Shown here in pieces: positions 35,490 through 44,810 of a stretch of 64,000 bases of DNA. The translations under genes and the position numbers were made by a program. The stretch's first letter is position 1, and each line of letters starts with the position of its first letter. The notes below the pieces were generated by a model. That model ran no database searches. It saw only the letters and a program-made list of their open reading frames with translations, and was not told where the DNA came from. The stretch lies in NCBI GenBank assembly GCA_016707005.1, contig JADJIQ010000005.1, positions 950,001 through 1,014,000 on the forward strand, written 5' to 3'. Source of the DNA: Ignavibacteria bacterium. Its GTDB lineage: Bacteria; Bacteroidota; Ignavibacteria; Kapaibacteriales; Kapaibacteriaceae.

Positions 35490-35957
35490 TTACTCGATCG
35501 CCGACGTCACCTTGTCACAGAGATCGGCCAACAGGCCGGCTTCTTGTACTGTGAGTCCTTTTGAAAGCTGTTCTTCCAGTGCATCGATCTCTGGCTGGAT
35601 CGATACGAGAAGATCCAGTCCCTTTTGTGTGATCACGGATAGTGAGAGGCGAAGGTCTTGCTCACTTTTGCTTCGTTCCACCAGATCAAGCTTCTCGAGT
35701 CGATCAATGAGGCGGGTTACATCAGGAGCAACGTGGATCATCCGAGTGATGATCTCACAGCGCGGATGTCCATCCGGGTACACACCGCGAAGTATACGCA
35801 GGACGTTGTACTGAGCCGACGTAATGCCATGACGTTCGCACGTTTCGTCCATGCCACGGTTGAGCCTGTCGGCACAAACCATCACAGCCAACATGGCCTC
35901 TTGGTATGGAGACGAGAACCGTTCCTGCTTCAGCCGTTGTTTTAACGCTTCACCCAT
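35490..35957 (-). CDS. MarR-family transcriptional regulator
   Basis: A 155-aa winged-helix regulator. The HTH is ITSAQYNVLRIL, CEIITRMIHVAPDVTRLIDR, and the wing LVERSKSEQDLRLSLSVITQ. N- and C-terminal helices form the dimer interface. A perfect 12-bp palindrome 26 bp upstream of its ATG is a good candidate for autoregulation. It would control itself and DoxX. Confidence 0.93.
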   Translation of the reverse strand: MGEALKQRLKQERFSSPYQEAMLAVMVCADRLNRGMDETCERHGITSAQYNVLRILRGVYPDGHPRCEIITRMIHVAPDVTRLIDRLEKLDLVERSKSEQDLRLSLSVITQKGLDLLVSIQPEIDALEEQLSKGLTVQEAGLLADLCDKVTSAIE

Positions 35958-35983
35958 GCCGTAAACTTACACAAAAAATTAGT

Positions 35984-35995
35984 GTGTTGCAACAC
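35984..35995. promoter_or_regulatory. Palindrome upstream of marR-doxX (candidate operator)
   Basis: GTGTTGCAACAC, perfect 12-bp dyad, 26 bp before the MarR ATG. Size and position fit a MarR-dimer site. Confidence 0.6.
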
Positions 35996-36014
35996 GTAGC
36001 GCAATAACAATAAC

Positions 36015-36167
36015 AATGACCAATGACTAATTACTAATGACTAATGACGTTGTAAACAATGATAAGTCGTTAGTAATTGGTCATTAGTAATTAGTAATTG
36101 GTCATTAGTAATTAGTAATTGGTCATTAGTAATTAGTAATTGGTCATTAGTAATTAGTCATATGTCA
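36015..36167. repeat. Inverted heptamer arrays at the prfA stop
   Basis: Left arm 36015-36049: five heptamers of the ATGACTA type. Right arm 36070-36167: fourteen heptamers of the complementary type, arranged as a 21-bp super-unit (TTAGTAA, TTGGTCA, TTAGTAA) repeated four times. The spacer is 20 bp. Transcribed, the arms could pair as a long hairpin. The prfA stop lies in the unit at 36154-36160. Confidence 0.95.
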
Positions 36168-37234
36168 TTATTGCTGAGGAGCTTAGAGTCTGCTACTCTC
36201 AGCGCCGTTATGATCTCATCGAGGTCGCCATCGACCACACCCTGAAGGGGGTGATTCTTGTTATCGCCCTCAAGTCGGTGATCGGTAACACGGTTCTGGG
36301 GCCAGTTATACGTGCGAATCTTCTCTGAACGGTCTCCTGAGCGCACCATGCCCTTGCGGGCTCCGGCAATGGCGGACTGCTGCTTCTCGAGTTCAAGCTC
36401 GTACAGGCGCGCGCGAAGCACCTTCATGGCCTTGTCTTTGTTCTTGAGTTGGGAGCGTTCGTCCTGACACTGCACAACGATGCCGGTGGGGTTGTGGACG
36501 ATGCGAACGGCTGTTTCTACCTTGTTCACATTCTGACCGCCCTTACCGCCCGACCGAAAGATGTCGATCCGCAGGTCGGTGTCATTGATCTGGACGTCTA
36601 CCTCTTCTGCTTCCGGCAGGACAGCAACGGTGGCAGCAGAAGTATGGATGCGACCCTGAGACTCTGTGTCCGGTACACGTTGAACCCGGTGGACGCCACT
36701 TTCATACTTCAGCACTCCGTAGGCTTCGTCTCCATGGACCTCGAACGTGAGTTCCTTATAGCCCCCTCGCTCACTTTCCGTCATATCGATCGTTTCGATT
36801 GTCCAACCGCGTGCTTCGCAATACCGTTGATACATCCGGAAAAGGTCGCCCACGAACATTGCGGCTTCATCCCCCCCGGTACCGGCGCGGAGTTCCATGA
36901 TGCAGTCTTTGAAGTCATTCGGATCACGTGGGATGAGCATCACATTGAGCTTCGACTCAAGCTCAGCACGGCGTTCTTCCAGTTCTCGTGTGTCCTCATA
37001 GGCCATGTCTCGCATGTCCTGGTCGGTGGCCGGATCATCGATCAATGCACGATTCGCACGGATCTGTTCAAGCAGCGTGATGTATTGTCTGCCGGCAACC
37101 ACAACTGGAACCAAGCCCTTATGCTCGCGTGATGCCTCACGTAAACGATTGGGATTATTGACAACTGCTGGGTCGTTGAGAGACTGTTCGACTTCGGCGA
37201 ACCGGTCGATGAGGGCTTTGAGGCTTTCTTCCAC
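36158..37234 (-). CDS. prfA: Peptide chain release factor 1
   Basis: Recognises UAA and UAG stop codons. The 358-aa product has the RF1 layout: LRAGTGGDEAAMFVGDLFRM, the tripeptide anticodon region HRVQRVPDTESQGRIHTS (PDT in place of the E. coli PAT), the GGQ motif in SGGKGGQNVNKVETAVR, and RKGMVRSGDRSEKIRTYN. I choose GTG 37234 (VEESLKALIDRF). A Bacteroidota -7 box is only 4 nt upstream. The last codons and stop are in the repeat array, so the tail differs from homologues. Confidence 0.95.
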   Translation of the reverse strand: MEESLKALIDRFAEVEQSLNDPAVVNNPNRLREASREHKGLVPVVVAGRQYITLLEQIRANRALIDDPATDQDMRDMAYEDTRELEERRAELESKLNVMLIPRDPNDFKDCIMELRAGTGGDEAAMFVGDLFRMYQRYCEARGWTIETIDMTESERGGYKELTFEVHGDEAYGVLKYESGVHRVQRVPDTESQGRIHTSAATVAVLPEAEEVDVQINDTDLRIDIFRSGGKGGQNVNKVETAVRIVHNPTGIVVQCQDERSQLKNKDKAMKVLRARLYELELEKQQSAIAGARKGMVRSGDRSEKIRTYNWPQNRVTDHRLEGDNKNHPLQGVVDGDLDEIITALRVADSKLLSNNDI

Positions 37235-37238
37235 AAGA

Positions 37239-37246
37239 CAAAAATA
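37239..37246 (-). promoter_or_regulatory. -7 box (TATTTTTG) before prfA
   Basis: Matches TAnnTTTG on the minus strand and ends 4 nt before the prfA GTG, which implies a very short or absent leader. Confidence 0.55.
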
Positions 37247-37292
37247 TCGCAACTTGCCGTTCGTTCAGGGACAAACGTCCCAATGAGACCCT

Positions 37293-39254
37293 ATGCGAGC
37301 AATTTCTTTTCTGCTGTTCACCACCCTCTTACTGGCCGGATGTGCCAGTGAAGACCCGAATATCGTTGATCCGCCCCCTGGGAGCCGGCGCATCGTTGTT
37401 CGGCTTTTCAACATGATCCCCGACGGAGCAACCCGAAAATTGATCCTCGAGCAGGGGTATCAGAGCACAGAGGTGGGTCAGTTCCGGTTCAGCGACTCTG
37501 TTCGGTCGCCCGGTGATTCCAGTTTCGTAGAGATCGTTAAAGCCGGTGCCACTGAGTTCCGAACGCCACAACGCGTGAGGTTCATTCAGAATGCGGTCTA
37601 CGATGTGTTTACAATCTCCAAGATCGGTCAACCGACAGTATTCGATTCGGTTCTGATCGTGAACGCCAACAATGCACTCACAACGTTACCAGTTGCACAA
37701 GTGCGGGTTGTGAATCTTATCGCCGATACCAACCGGACGTTCGACGTTCGAGTTGGGTGCCCGAATGGAACGCCACTCACGGCAACTCCGGTGCCGTTCA
37801 AGCTTGCCTCGCTGTATTCTGAAGTCTATCCCGGACTCGCAGTCTTCTCGATCTCAGAAACAAAGAACGGCGTTGTGAATGTCATCGGAACGTATCAATG
37901 TATTCTTGGTGAGCGCAAGGCCTACAGCATCATCATTTACCGCGATGCTACATCAACAGATGCCTACTTCCTCTTCATTGAAGAGAACGACCTCACATCA
38001 AATGCCGAGCGAGCATTCATTCCGGTAGAGACGCGCACAGCTGATATCCGCGTTCTCAACCTTTCTACATCAAATGTTGATGTGAGTCTTACAAACACTG
38101 GACAATCGCTCGTTAAGGGGCTAGGCACATCGTCCATCAGCTCCATCACCACGGCGCCCACATGTGAAGGAGAGCGAGCCGATGTCTTTGCAGCAACCTA
38201 TTCTGACGGGCGGTCTGCCACAGACAGCACGTCGATGACGGTCCGGGGTAAATACACCGTCATCGCTGTTGATTCAGGCGGCTCCGGACAGATCGTCATT
38301 GCACCAACCATTCAGCGTCCGTTCGGCGCTATCGGTAAGTCCGTGATCCGAGTTGTGAACGCCTCTGCACGATCACGATCGATCGTTGTCTCGCTCGGCG
38401 CACGTAGTGATGCTCTCGCACCGAATGGTATCGCTGCCGGGTCAACGATCGCCCGGGATATCGTGTTTGACAGTCTTTCTGCTCCAACGGCCGTTGAACC
38501 CGGACTTCTTCCGCTCACGGTAACGACATCATCAACACCTACGAACATCATCGACGTAACGCGAGCAACGGTTGCGCCGGACAAGAACTATGATCTGGTG
38601 ATCTATGATGACGGATCGCGGATCCGCACCATGCTGGTTGAGGAGGAAGAATCGAGTTCTACGATGCAACCCCTGCCTGATGGTGCGTTCGGGCGTTTCA
38701 TTAATGGCTCCAATCGGCAGGTTTCGATACCGATCCAGATCGGTCTCGTTCTGCCATCGGGTTCGGTCTATTATGGGAACGCACTCGCAACAACATTCCC
38801 GGTAGGTATAGTCCCATACAATATCAATGGTGTTCCGGGGAGCTTCACAACTGATGCCAGTATGAGATCGTTATTGATCTATGCCAATGGCAACGGAACA
38901 CCCAACGTTATTGATGTTACCACTCCGCCCCTTACCCCCGTATATGGTCAAACAAGTAGACGTGTTGTGAATGCAACAGAGGATGTGCGAATGATATCGG
39001 TTTGTATCGACTCGATACCGAAGATCAGCGGCGATGGAGATCACCTTGCCAGGGATGTTTCGTATGGCATGGCCTCGGCGGCTTCTGTCACGAATCTAGA
39101 CCGTCGCGGCACATACTATGTATACGATGCAGAGACACGTACCCAGCTTTACACACTTCCGGTTCAATTAGCACCGCTCGGCAACAACTATACGTTCGTT
39201 GTTGTGGGGCGACAGGATGGCGGATACGAAGTGATCGTATCACAAGAGTTCTAG
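37293..39254 (+). CDS. DUF4397 repeat lipoprotein
   Basis: A 653-aa predicted lipoprotein: signal MRAISFLLFTTLLLAG with the lipobox LLAGC at about residues 14-17. The body contains five to six DUF4397-type modules; each starts with a strand such as VVRLFNMIPDG, VRVVNLIADTNRTFDV, IRVLNLSTSNVDV, IRVVNASARSRSIVV or RRVVNATEDVRMI. These Ig-like modules occur in exported proteins, function unknown. It is divergent from prfA (58-bp gap) and precedes the next gene by 30 bp. Confidence 0.88.
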   Translation: MRAISFLLFTTLLLAGCASEDPNIVDPPPGSRRIVVRLFNMIPDGATRKLILEQGYQSTEVGQFRFSDSVRSPGDSSFVEIVKAGATEFRTPQRVRFIQNAVYDVFTISKIGQPTVFDSVLIVNANNALTTLPVAQVRVVNLIADTNRTFDVRVGCPNGTPLTATPVPFKLASLYSEVYPGLAVFSISETKNGVVNVIGTYQCILGERKAYSIIIYRDATSTDAYFLFIEENDLTSNAERAFIPVETRTADIRVLNLSTSNVDVSLTNTGQSLVKGLGTSSISSITTAPTCEGERADVFAATYSDGRSATDSTSMTVRGKYTVIAVDSGGSGQIVIAPTIQRPFGAIGKSVIRVVNASARSRSIVVSLGARSDALAPNGIAAGSTIARDIVFDSLSAPTAVEPGLLPLTVTTSSTPTNIIDVTRATVAPDKNYDLVIYDDGSRIRTMLVEEEESSSTMQPLPDGAFGRFINGSNRQVSIPIQIGLVLPSGSVYYGNALATTFPVGIVPYNINGVPGSFTTDASMRSLLIYANGNGTPNVIDVTTPPLTPVYGQTSRRVVNATEDVRMISVCIDSIPKISGDGDHLARDVSYGMASAASVTNLDRRGTYYVYDAETRTQLYTLPVQLAPLGNNYTFVVVGRQDGGYEVIVSQEF

Positions 39255-39269
39255 CCCCTCGAGCTGTGG

Positions 39270-39277
39270 TATATTTG
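39270..39277 (+). promoter_or_regulatory. -7 box (TATATTTG) before the T9SS cargo gene
   Basis: Exact TAnnTTTG match, 7 nt before ATG 39285. Probably gives a near-leaderless transcript for the operon that follows. Confidence 0.6.
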
Positions 39278-39284
39278 ACATTCC

Positions 39285-40064
39285 ATGCAGATTCCAATCG
39301 CCCGTACCATAGTCGTCCGCTCTTTCGCTGTCCTAGGGATTCTCCTTTGGTCGGCAGCATCCTTGTTTGCTCAAAATGAGATCACCGTTCCCCAGAACAC
39401 CGAGATCGCTGTAGGTCAGCGCCTCACTGTTGCCGTTATCGGTACGCTCGATGTAGGGGGCTCGATAGAGGTTACCTTCCGCTACGATCCATCGGTGATG
39501 CGCATCGTTGGTGCAAACGGGGGTGATGGGTATGGGCTACGGTGTTTCCCTCTCGATGTTCTTGAGAATTCGGTTGAGTCTGCGAGTTCGGCAGTATTCA
39601 CCGTTCTCTGTCCATTCAGTGTATCGATTGCCAATGACACTCTCGTGACATTGGAGATCGAAGGGGTGGGCGGAGAGGATACCGTTGGGTTCCTCCGTAC
39701 AGATCGAGTGGTCGCAAATGGCCTGGAACTCACAAATGTTGCCTTCAATACAGGCACGGTGATCCGAACCGGCGGAGTTACCGCCCGACAAGTCGTCAAA
39801 GAGGGGATCACGGGGAACTATCCTAATCCCTTTTCATCACGCACACGAATCGTCTATGTGATGGACGCAGACGGGCCGGTGAAATTCATTGTGAGGAATG
39901 CTCAGGGCAGACTTGTGCAAGAGCTTGCAACGATGGACGCACTCGCCGGCGAGAACTACCTTGACTACGAACAGATAGCCTGGCAGGTGGCCGGCGGGGT
40001 CTATATCCTCCAAATGACAACCGATGCAGGCACGTACTATCATATGATGACGGTGATGAAATGA
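39285..40064 (+). CDS. Exported cohesin-like protein with T9SS sorting domain
   Basis: A 259-aa exported protein. Signal peptide VVRSFAVLGILLWSAASLFA. Residues 30-160 look like a cohesin-type beta-sandwich (VAVGQRLTVAVIGTLDVGGS-like opening, FRYDPSVMRIVGAN, and FLRTDRVVANG), as in proteins that carry dockerin- or calcium-type domains. The C-terminus with GNYPNPFSSRTRIVY, RLVQELATM and GGVYILQMTTD is a T9SS type A sorting domain. Its stop overlaps the next ATG (ATGA). Confidence 0.85.
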   Translation: MQIPIARTIVVRSFAVLGILLWSAASLFAQNEITVPQNTEIAVGQRLTVAVIGTLDVGGSIEVTFRYDPSVMRIVGANGGDGYGLRCFPLDVLENSVESASSAVFTVLCPFSVSIANDTLVTLEIEGVGGEDTVGFLRTDRVVANGLELTNVAFNTGTVIRTGGVTARQVVKEGITGNYPNPFSSRTRIVYVMDADGPVKFIVRNAQGRLVQELATMDALAGENYLDYEQIAWQVAGGVYILQMTTDAGTYYHMMTVMK

Positions 40065-42418
40065 GATCCGTCATCCTTGTTCTGATGCTGATGCTGGGAT
40101 GCCTTGCACTTCCGGCGCGTGAAGCGGACTATATCACCAAGAATTCCGAAGGACGAGAGTTCTGGCTCTGCTTCATGAAAAACTTCCGTGAAGCGGGCCA
40201 ACGAGATCCGCAAAATCGACAGGAAGCTCTGCGTTTACAGCTCTTCCTTACGAGCAGCTTTGATGCCACGGTCCGTATTGAGATCGAAGAGATTCAATAT
40301 GACAACACGATTACGATCAAGGCGAATACGGTTGTGAATGTGCAGATCCCGGCGCGTGCGCAAGTAAGGGCTGTAGAAACAGGTGAGCGCCTGGCTGTGC
40401 ACGTTACCGCAGATACCTCGATCAGTGTCTACGGTTTGAATAGCCGATTCCAAACAACAGACACCTTCCTCGGACTCCCGGTAAGCGTGCTGGGTACGGA
40501 ATACCGTGCCGTTGGATATACGAAGCTTGCCTCAGACCTTCTCTCTGCGGTCTCCATTGTGGCAACCGAAGACGAAACCGAGGTAACGATCGTACCAACA
40601 GTGGCAACGTCAACCGGACGTCCTGCCGGACGCCCCTTCACCGCTCGATTGCGAAAGGGAGACGTTTACACCATTGGTGCTCGATGGGAATCCATCGGTG
40701 CGTGCGATCTCACAGGAACATCGATCACCTCAAATAAGAAGATCGCCGTATTCAGCGGTCATAATTGTGCCTACGTTCCGCCCAAAGTCGAAGCATGTAA
40801 CCACCTTGTTGAACAGCTTCCGCCGGTTTCTGCCTGGGGCAAACACTACTATTTGGGCATGCTGAAGGAACGTTCCAAATACACCTACCGAGTGATCGCA
40901 TCTCAGGATCAGACAAAGGTCTTTGAGGACTCAAAGCTTGTTGCTGTGATGAAGGCAGGTGAGTTCTATGAGAATCTCAACCTCACAAGACACGTGCAGG
41001 TAACGGCAGACAAACCGGTTCTTGTTGCCCAGTTTGCGCAAGGCTTTAAGAATGGAGACAGCGTTGGGGATCCGATGATGATCCTCGTGAGCCCAACGCA
41101 ACAGTTCCTTCAGAACTATCGGATCGCCACTCCGATCAGTGGAGATTGGCACCACTATATCAATGTGGTTGCACCAACGGGATCGATCGATCAGATCAGG
41201 CTCAATGGCCGCCGCATCGACTCGATGTTGTTCGTTGTCCTCGGAGAGAGTCGCTACTCCATCGCACAAGTGCCAATTCCGTTCGGCTCACATGTTATCA
41301 AAAGCGATACGCCATTCGGCCTCTACTCCTACGGGTTCGGTTTCCGAGCGGATGCCTACGACGCCTACGGGAATATGGCCGGACAATCATTCTTTGAATT
41401 GAACAAACTGGTGGACTCGCTTGCACCACAGGCCGATGGAAAGCGCGTTCGAGATGACTACATCATTACCATTCGTGATGACCGTCCGATGGACAAGGGT
41501 ATCAAGAGCGTGAAGGTGCTTGTTGCTACCGGACTTGATGCACAGATCCCAAAGATCGAAGAGGGGGCTCCTCAGGTTGCCATCCGTATCAAGCAATCCG
41601 TTGGCGGTCAGGCAGGACGTGTAGTGCTCCGCACACAGGATGTTGCCGGAAATACCAGTGACTTTACGATCTGTTATGTCTTTGACAGTAGGAGCGAACG
41701 GTATACCTTCATCATCAGTGAAGGCACAGATGCCATTTGCGCGTCAGAAGGTGCATGGATGGTGGGAGCATACATTTCAGCGGGCACTACATTCCACGAA
41801 GTGAACGCATCATTTGCATCTGTTCCATCTGCACAAGTTCCGTTCAATACCCAGTCACAAGGAACAAGCTGGGGCGGTGGACTTCTCCTTGCGCGCCGCA
41901 TGACGCAGGACATCGTTCTGTCCGGTCGCCTGGCTATGACGTCGCTTGGTGGAACGTTGCTCTCACCGGACAGTACGATCACAACGGTTTTTGATTCATC
42001 GTCGAGGTCCTTTGTACCGTATCAAGAAGGGACCACCTTGTCAGTGAGTGCCCCCTACCTCCATCTTGGTGCCGGTGTTGAGTGGTTCCCGCACAGATAT
42101 TTCTACTTGACAACGGGGCTCCAGCTCACGATGCCGATGGGGTCGAGCGTTACAGTACAACGTGCGATCCTTCGACCAAGCAATTGGCAGTTTGCACAAG
42201 GCTCAACGCCGCAGACCATAGCACCGGAGTCCCTCGAAGAACTCAATGCCATTCAGCTTGGGATCTTTGGTGGCGTAGGGATCTCCTATCCCGTCACCTT
42301 CCGCATCTCCGTCTTTGGCGAGGCCATGTTCACAACGTGGTTGGGAGATGTGGCTACACCTGGTCCATGGACCATTCAGCGGTTCGGCTTGAATTTTGGT
42401 GCCAGATATCGCTGGTAG
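40061..42418 (+). CDS. IgGFc-binding-like protein fused to a C-terminal beta-barrel
   Basis: A 785-aa exported protein. Signal peptide MRSVILVLMLMLGCLALPA. Residues 25-470 match the IgGFc-binding N-terminal domain type: GREFWLCFMKNF, VYGLNSRFQTTDTFLGLPV, KIAVFSGHNCAYVP, WGKHYYLGMLKER, and SYGFGFRADAYD. About 570-785 is a beta-barrel-like domain with amphipathic strands (GGGLLLARRM, HLGAGVEWFPHRYFYLTTGL) and ends FGLNFGARYRW, a terminal aromatic typical of outer-membrane barrels. No T9SS tail. Compare the T9SS-tailed relative at 53669. Start overlaps the previous stop. Confidence 0.85.
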   Translation: MRSVILVLMLMLGCLALPAREADYITKNSEGREFWLCFMKNFREAGQRDPQNRQEALRLQLFLTSSFDATVRIEIEEIQYDNTITIKANTVVNVQIPARAQVRAVETGERLAVHVTADTSISVYGLNSRFQTTDTFLGLPVSVLGTEYRAVGYTKLASDLLSAVSIVATEDETEVTIVPTVATSTGRPAGRPFTARLRKGDVYTIGARWESIGACDLTGTSITSNKKIAVFSGHNCAYVPPKVEACNHLVEQLPPVSAWGKHYYLGMLKERSKYTYRVIASQDQTKVFEDSKLVAVMKAGEFYENLNLTRHVQVTADKPVLVAQFAQGFKNGDSVGDPMMILVSPTQQFLQNYRIATPISGDWHHYINVVAPTGSIDQIRLNGRRIDSMLFVVLGESRYSIAQVPIPFGSHVIKSDTPFGLYSYGFGFRADAYDAYGNMAGQSFFELNKLVDSLAPQADGKRVRDDYIITIRDDRPMDKGIKSVKVLVATGLDAQIPKIEEGAPQVAIRIKQSVGGQAGRVVLRTQDVAGNTSDFTICYVFDSRSERYTFIISEGTDAICASEGAWMVGAYISAGTTFHEVNASFASVPSAQVPFNTQSQGTSWGGGLLLARRMTQDIVLSGRLAMTSLGGTLLSPDSTITTVFDSSSRSFVPYQEGTTLSVSAPYLHLGAGVEWFPHRYFYLTTGLQLTMPMGSSVTVQRAILRPSNWQFAQGSTPQTIAPESLEELNAIQLGIFGGVGISYPVTFRISVFGEAMFTTWLGDVATPGPWTIQRFGLNFGARYRW

Positions 42419-42451
42419 TGCTGCGCACTCCAACAGCGTAATTTGTAGTTG

Positions 42452-43123
42452 ATGCCAAGCCCCTTCCCATGGATCGCCGTTGTTGCGAAAGATCTGCGTA
42501 GCGAGATCCGGACCCGTTATGGTCTGACCGCTGTTGCGCTGTTTGTGGTGACCGCGGTGTCTCTTGTTGCGTTTGCAAGCGCAGACGAGCCAATGCCGAG
42601 ACCTATCGCTGCAGGTGTCCTCTGGGTCGTGATGTTCTTTACATCCATGACCGGGCTCGGAAGAGGTTTTGTGAGCGAGGAAGAACGGGGCACATCGTTG
42701 TATCTCCGTCTCAGTGCCCGACCAATGTCTGTGTTCTGGGGTAAACTTCTTGGAAACGTGATCCTAGCTACGGGGTCTAACATCGCAGTGGTGATCCTGT
42801 TCCTGTCTCTAATGACGTCTGTGCATGTTGGTTCACCGTGGGCTCTGTTGCTGGTGACACTTGTTGGCAGTATCGGTCTTGCAACAGTGGTAACGATCAC
42901 ATCGGCCATCGTGGCAAAGGCAGGGACTCGAAATGCCCTGCTACCGATCCTCTCCTTCCCTGTGTTGCTTCCATTGGTGATGCCCGGGATCGGTGCAACA
43001 CTCTCGGCAATGGCCGGACTCTCCGTGGCTGATCTCATGCCGGACCTTCTGCTCATGATGAGCCATACCGGTATCGTTGTGGTTGTTTCCGCATTGGTGT
43101 TTGAGGTCATCTGGTGCGACTGA
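42452..43123 (+). CDS. ccmB: CcmB-like haem-exporter permease
   Basis: A 223-aa, six-segment membrane protein of the CcmB family, permease of the haem-handling ABC transporter for cytochrome c maturation. Typical features: VVAKDLRSEIRTRY at the N-terminus, GLGRGFVSEEERGTSLYLRL, GKLLGNVILA, and LPILSFPVLLPLVMPGIGAT. ccmA, ccmC and others are not in the window. ATG 42452; a TTG one codon before is an alternative. The next gene overlaps it by 10 bp. Confidence 0.88.
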   Translation: MPSPFPWIAVVAKDLRSEIRTRYGLTAVALFVVTAVSLVAFASADEPMPRPIAAGVLWVVMFFTSMTGLGRGFVSEEERGTSLYLRLSARPMSVFWGKLLGNVILATGSNIAVVILFLSLMTSVHVGSPWALLLVTLVGSIGLATVVTITSAIVAKAGTRNALLPILSFPVLLPLVMPGIGATLSAMAGLSVADLMPDLLLMMSHTGIVVVVSALVFEVIWCD

Positions 43124-44070
43124 TCGGACCGATCTTGGTTGCCTCTGTCTTGCTACTTGCCAATTGTGCATCTCCGCAACCGCCTCTTCGTAGGTTTACC
43201 ACATCGATACCGCAGCGATCGCCCCTTACCATTGCTGTGATCGGAGATCAGCAGCGTACGAGCGAGATGGAAGTATGGAGGGAGCAGAACACGATCCATG
43301 CAGATCTTATCCGCGAAGTCGTGCAGTCGAGACCAGATGCATTGATCCTCTTGGGAGACCAAGTATTCACCGGCTCATCGTCAGAGGATTGGCGGTTCTT
43401 TGACCGGATAATGGTGCCCGTGCTGAAGGCAAGGATCCCAACCTTCCCCATCTTCGGCAATCATGAATACATTGGTGTGGATGAGGTTGCATATTCAAAC
43501 ATGGCTTCGCGGTTCCGTATCACACGTTCAACGTGGTATTCGATGATCATGGACTCGATAGGGTTCGTGATGCTTAACACCAACTTCGATGAGTTCAGTA
43601 GAGATACGGCTGTCAAACAACTTCGGTGGTTCAAGACACATATGCGGCAGCTCACGGAGAATCCTGCCGTGCGTTGTATCGTTGTGTGCGGACATCATCC
43701 ACCTTTTACGAATTCCGCCATCGTTCCTGATGAACATATCCTGCAGCAGTACTTCGTGCCGCTCTTTGAGCGCTCCCCCAAGTCGCGATTGTGGTTGAGC
43801 GGGCACTCTCATGCATACGAACACTTCCGTCACCGCACTGTTCACTACGTTGTATCGGGAGGGGGCGGCGGACCACGCCACCTTCTTTATCTCGAGAAGA
43901 ATCTCCGTCGCCATGATGATCTGTATCCTGGTCCAATGATACGTCCGTTCCACTTCCTCACGATCCAACGGGATCAGAGTGAGCTGTGTGTAACGATGAC
44001 GCCACTCTCTGGACAAGAATCTCCCCAAGAGTCCTTCATGATCGGACCGCTAGTGGATGCGGAACGATGA
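43114..44070 (+). CDS. Metallophosphoesterase lipoprotein
   Basis: A 318-aa calcineurin-like phosphoesterase. Metal-binding motifs in order: VIGDQQRT, LLGDQVF, FGNHEY, CGHHPPF and SGHSHAYEHF. Signal MRLIGPILVASVLLLANCAS has a lipobox (LANC), so it should be a membrane lipoprotein facing the periplasm or outside. Start GTG 43114, 10 bp into ccmB. ATGA overlap with the barrel gene downstream. The substrate is unknown. Confidence 0.92.
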   Translation: MRLIGPILVASVLLLANCASPQPPLRRFTTSIPQRSPLTIAVIGDQQRTSEMEVWREQNTIHADLIREVVQSRPDALILLGDQVFTGSSSEDWRFFDRIMVPVLKARIPTFPIFGNHEYIGVDEVAYSNMASRFRITRSTWYSMIMDSIGFVMLNTNFDEFSRDTAVKQLRWFKTHMRQLTENPAVRCIVVCGHHPPFTNSAIVPDEHILQQYFVPLFERSPKSRLWLSGHSHAYEHFRHRTVHYVVSGGGGGPRHLLYLEKNLRRHDDLYPGPMIRPFHFLTIQRDQSELCVTMTPLSGQESPQESFMIGPLVDAER

Positions 44071-44810
44071 AGATCCTTCTCACGATCCTCCTTTCTCTCC
44101 TCTTCACAGGTATCTGTACAGCCATGCCGGATACGGCTGGGATCCCGGCTTCGAAAGAACTCGAGCCTACAGAGGACGAGCGTCACTATGTTTTCTCATC
44201 GAGATCTGTTGAGACAACCAGGTTCAATGGCTCAATTGGTGCATCATTGACCATTCTCCCTCAGCCCCTTACCGAATATCCTGCTCCCGCCCCCATGGTC
44301 GACATACGGTGGAGACTTGCATTCCCGATCGGATTGGAAGGGTATGGCAGACTTGGGTCGAATATCGCAACGTCCATCATAAAAGGCGGACTGTTGTATG
44401 CCGCAGATGTTGGCCCGGCAACTCTTGGTGTTGGGTACTCCATATCGTACATCTATGGCAACCTCACCTTCATCGATGGATTCAATACGTCACAACATCG
44501 ATGGTTGAATCAACCAATGGTGTGTACTTCAATGCAGTTCGATAAGGTGACGCTTTCTGCAAGGGTTGAGCTGGAGTTTCTCACCTCTCTCGAACAGCGA
44601 ATTGAAGACCAGGTTGTTGCTTCCAATGCCAATGAGTTCACCGGTGCTTCATTGACGATCGTTCTTGAGCAACCGTTCTGGCATCGAACACACGTGTTGC
44701 TTGGAGTAACGTTCTCGAGTTCCACAAGTCCGTATCAAGCGTGGTTCTTATACAATACGTTTGAAGACCGACTCTTCTCAACGGAGTTCTTTGTGGGGTT
44801 CATCCTATGA
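44067..44810 (+). CDS. Small exported beta-barrel-like protein
   Basis: A 247-aa exported protein, signal MKILLTILLSLLFTGICTA. The mature part alternates amphipathic strands (RFNGSIGASLTILPQP, LGVGYSISYIYGN, VTLSARVELEFLTS) and ends TEFFVGFIL, consistent with an outer-membrane barrel. No known family. It overlaps the phosphoesterase stop and the next lipoprotein start by ATGA each. Confidence 0.75.
   Translation: MKILLTILLSLLFTGICTAMPDTAGIPASKELEPTEDERHYVFSSRSVETTRFNGSIGASLTILPQPLTEYPAPAPMVDIRWRLAFPIGLEGYGRLGSNIATSIIKGGLLYAADVGPATLGVGYSISYIYGNLTFIDGFNTSQHRWLNQPMVCTSMQFDKVTLSARVELEFLTSLEQRIEDQVVASNANEFTGASLTIVLEQPFWHRTHVLLGVTFSSSTSPYQAWFLYNTFEDRLFSTEFFVGFIL

Noticed and set aside
36015..36167. 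Possible CRISPR array
   Set aside because: Units are 7 bp in perfect tandem with no unique spacers, and no cas gene is near. The same holds for the arrays at 14233 and 31561.
42452..43123. Start of a cytochrome c maturation cluster
   Set aside because: Only the CcmB-like permease is present; no ccmA, ccmC, ccmE or ccmF gene follows within the window.
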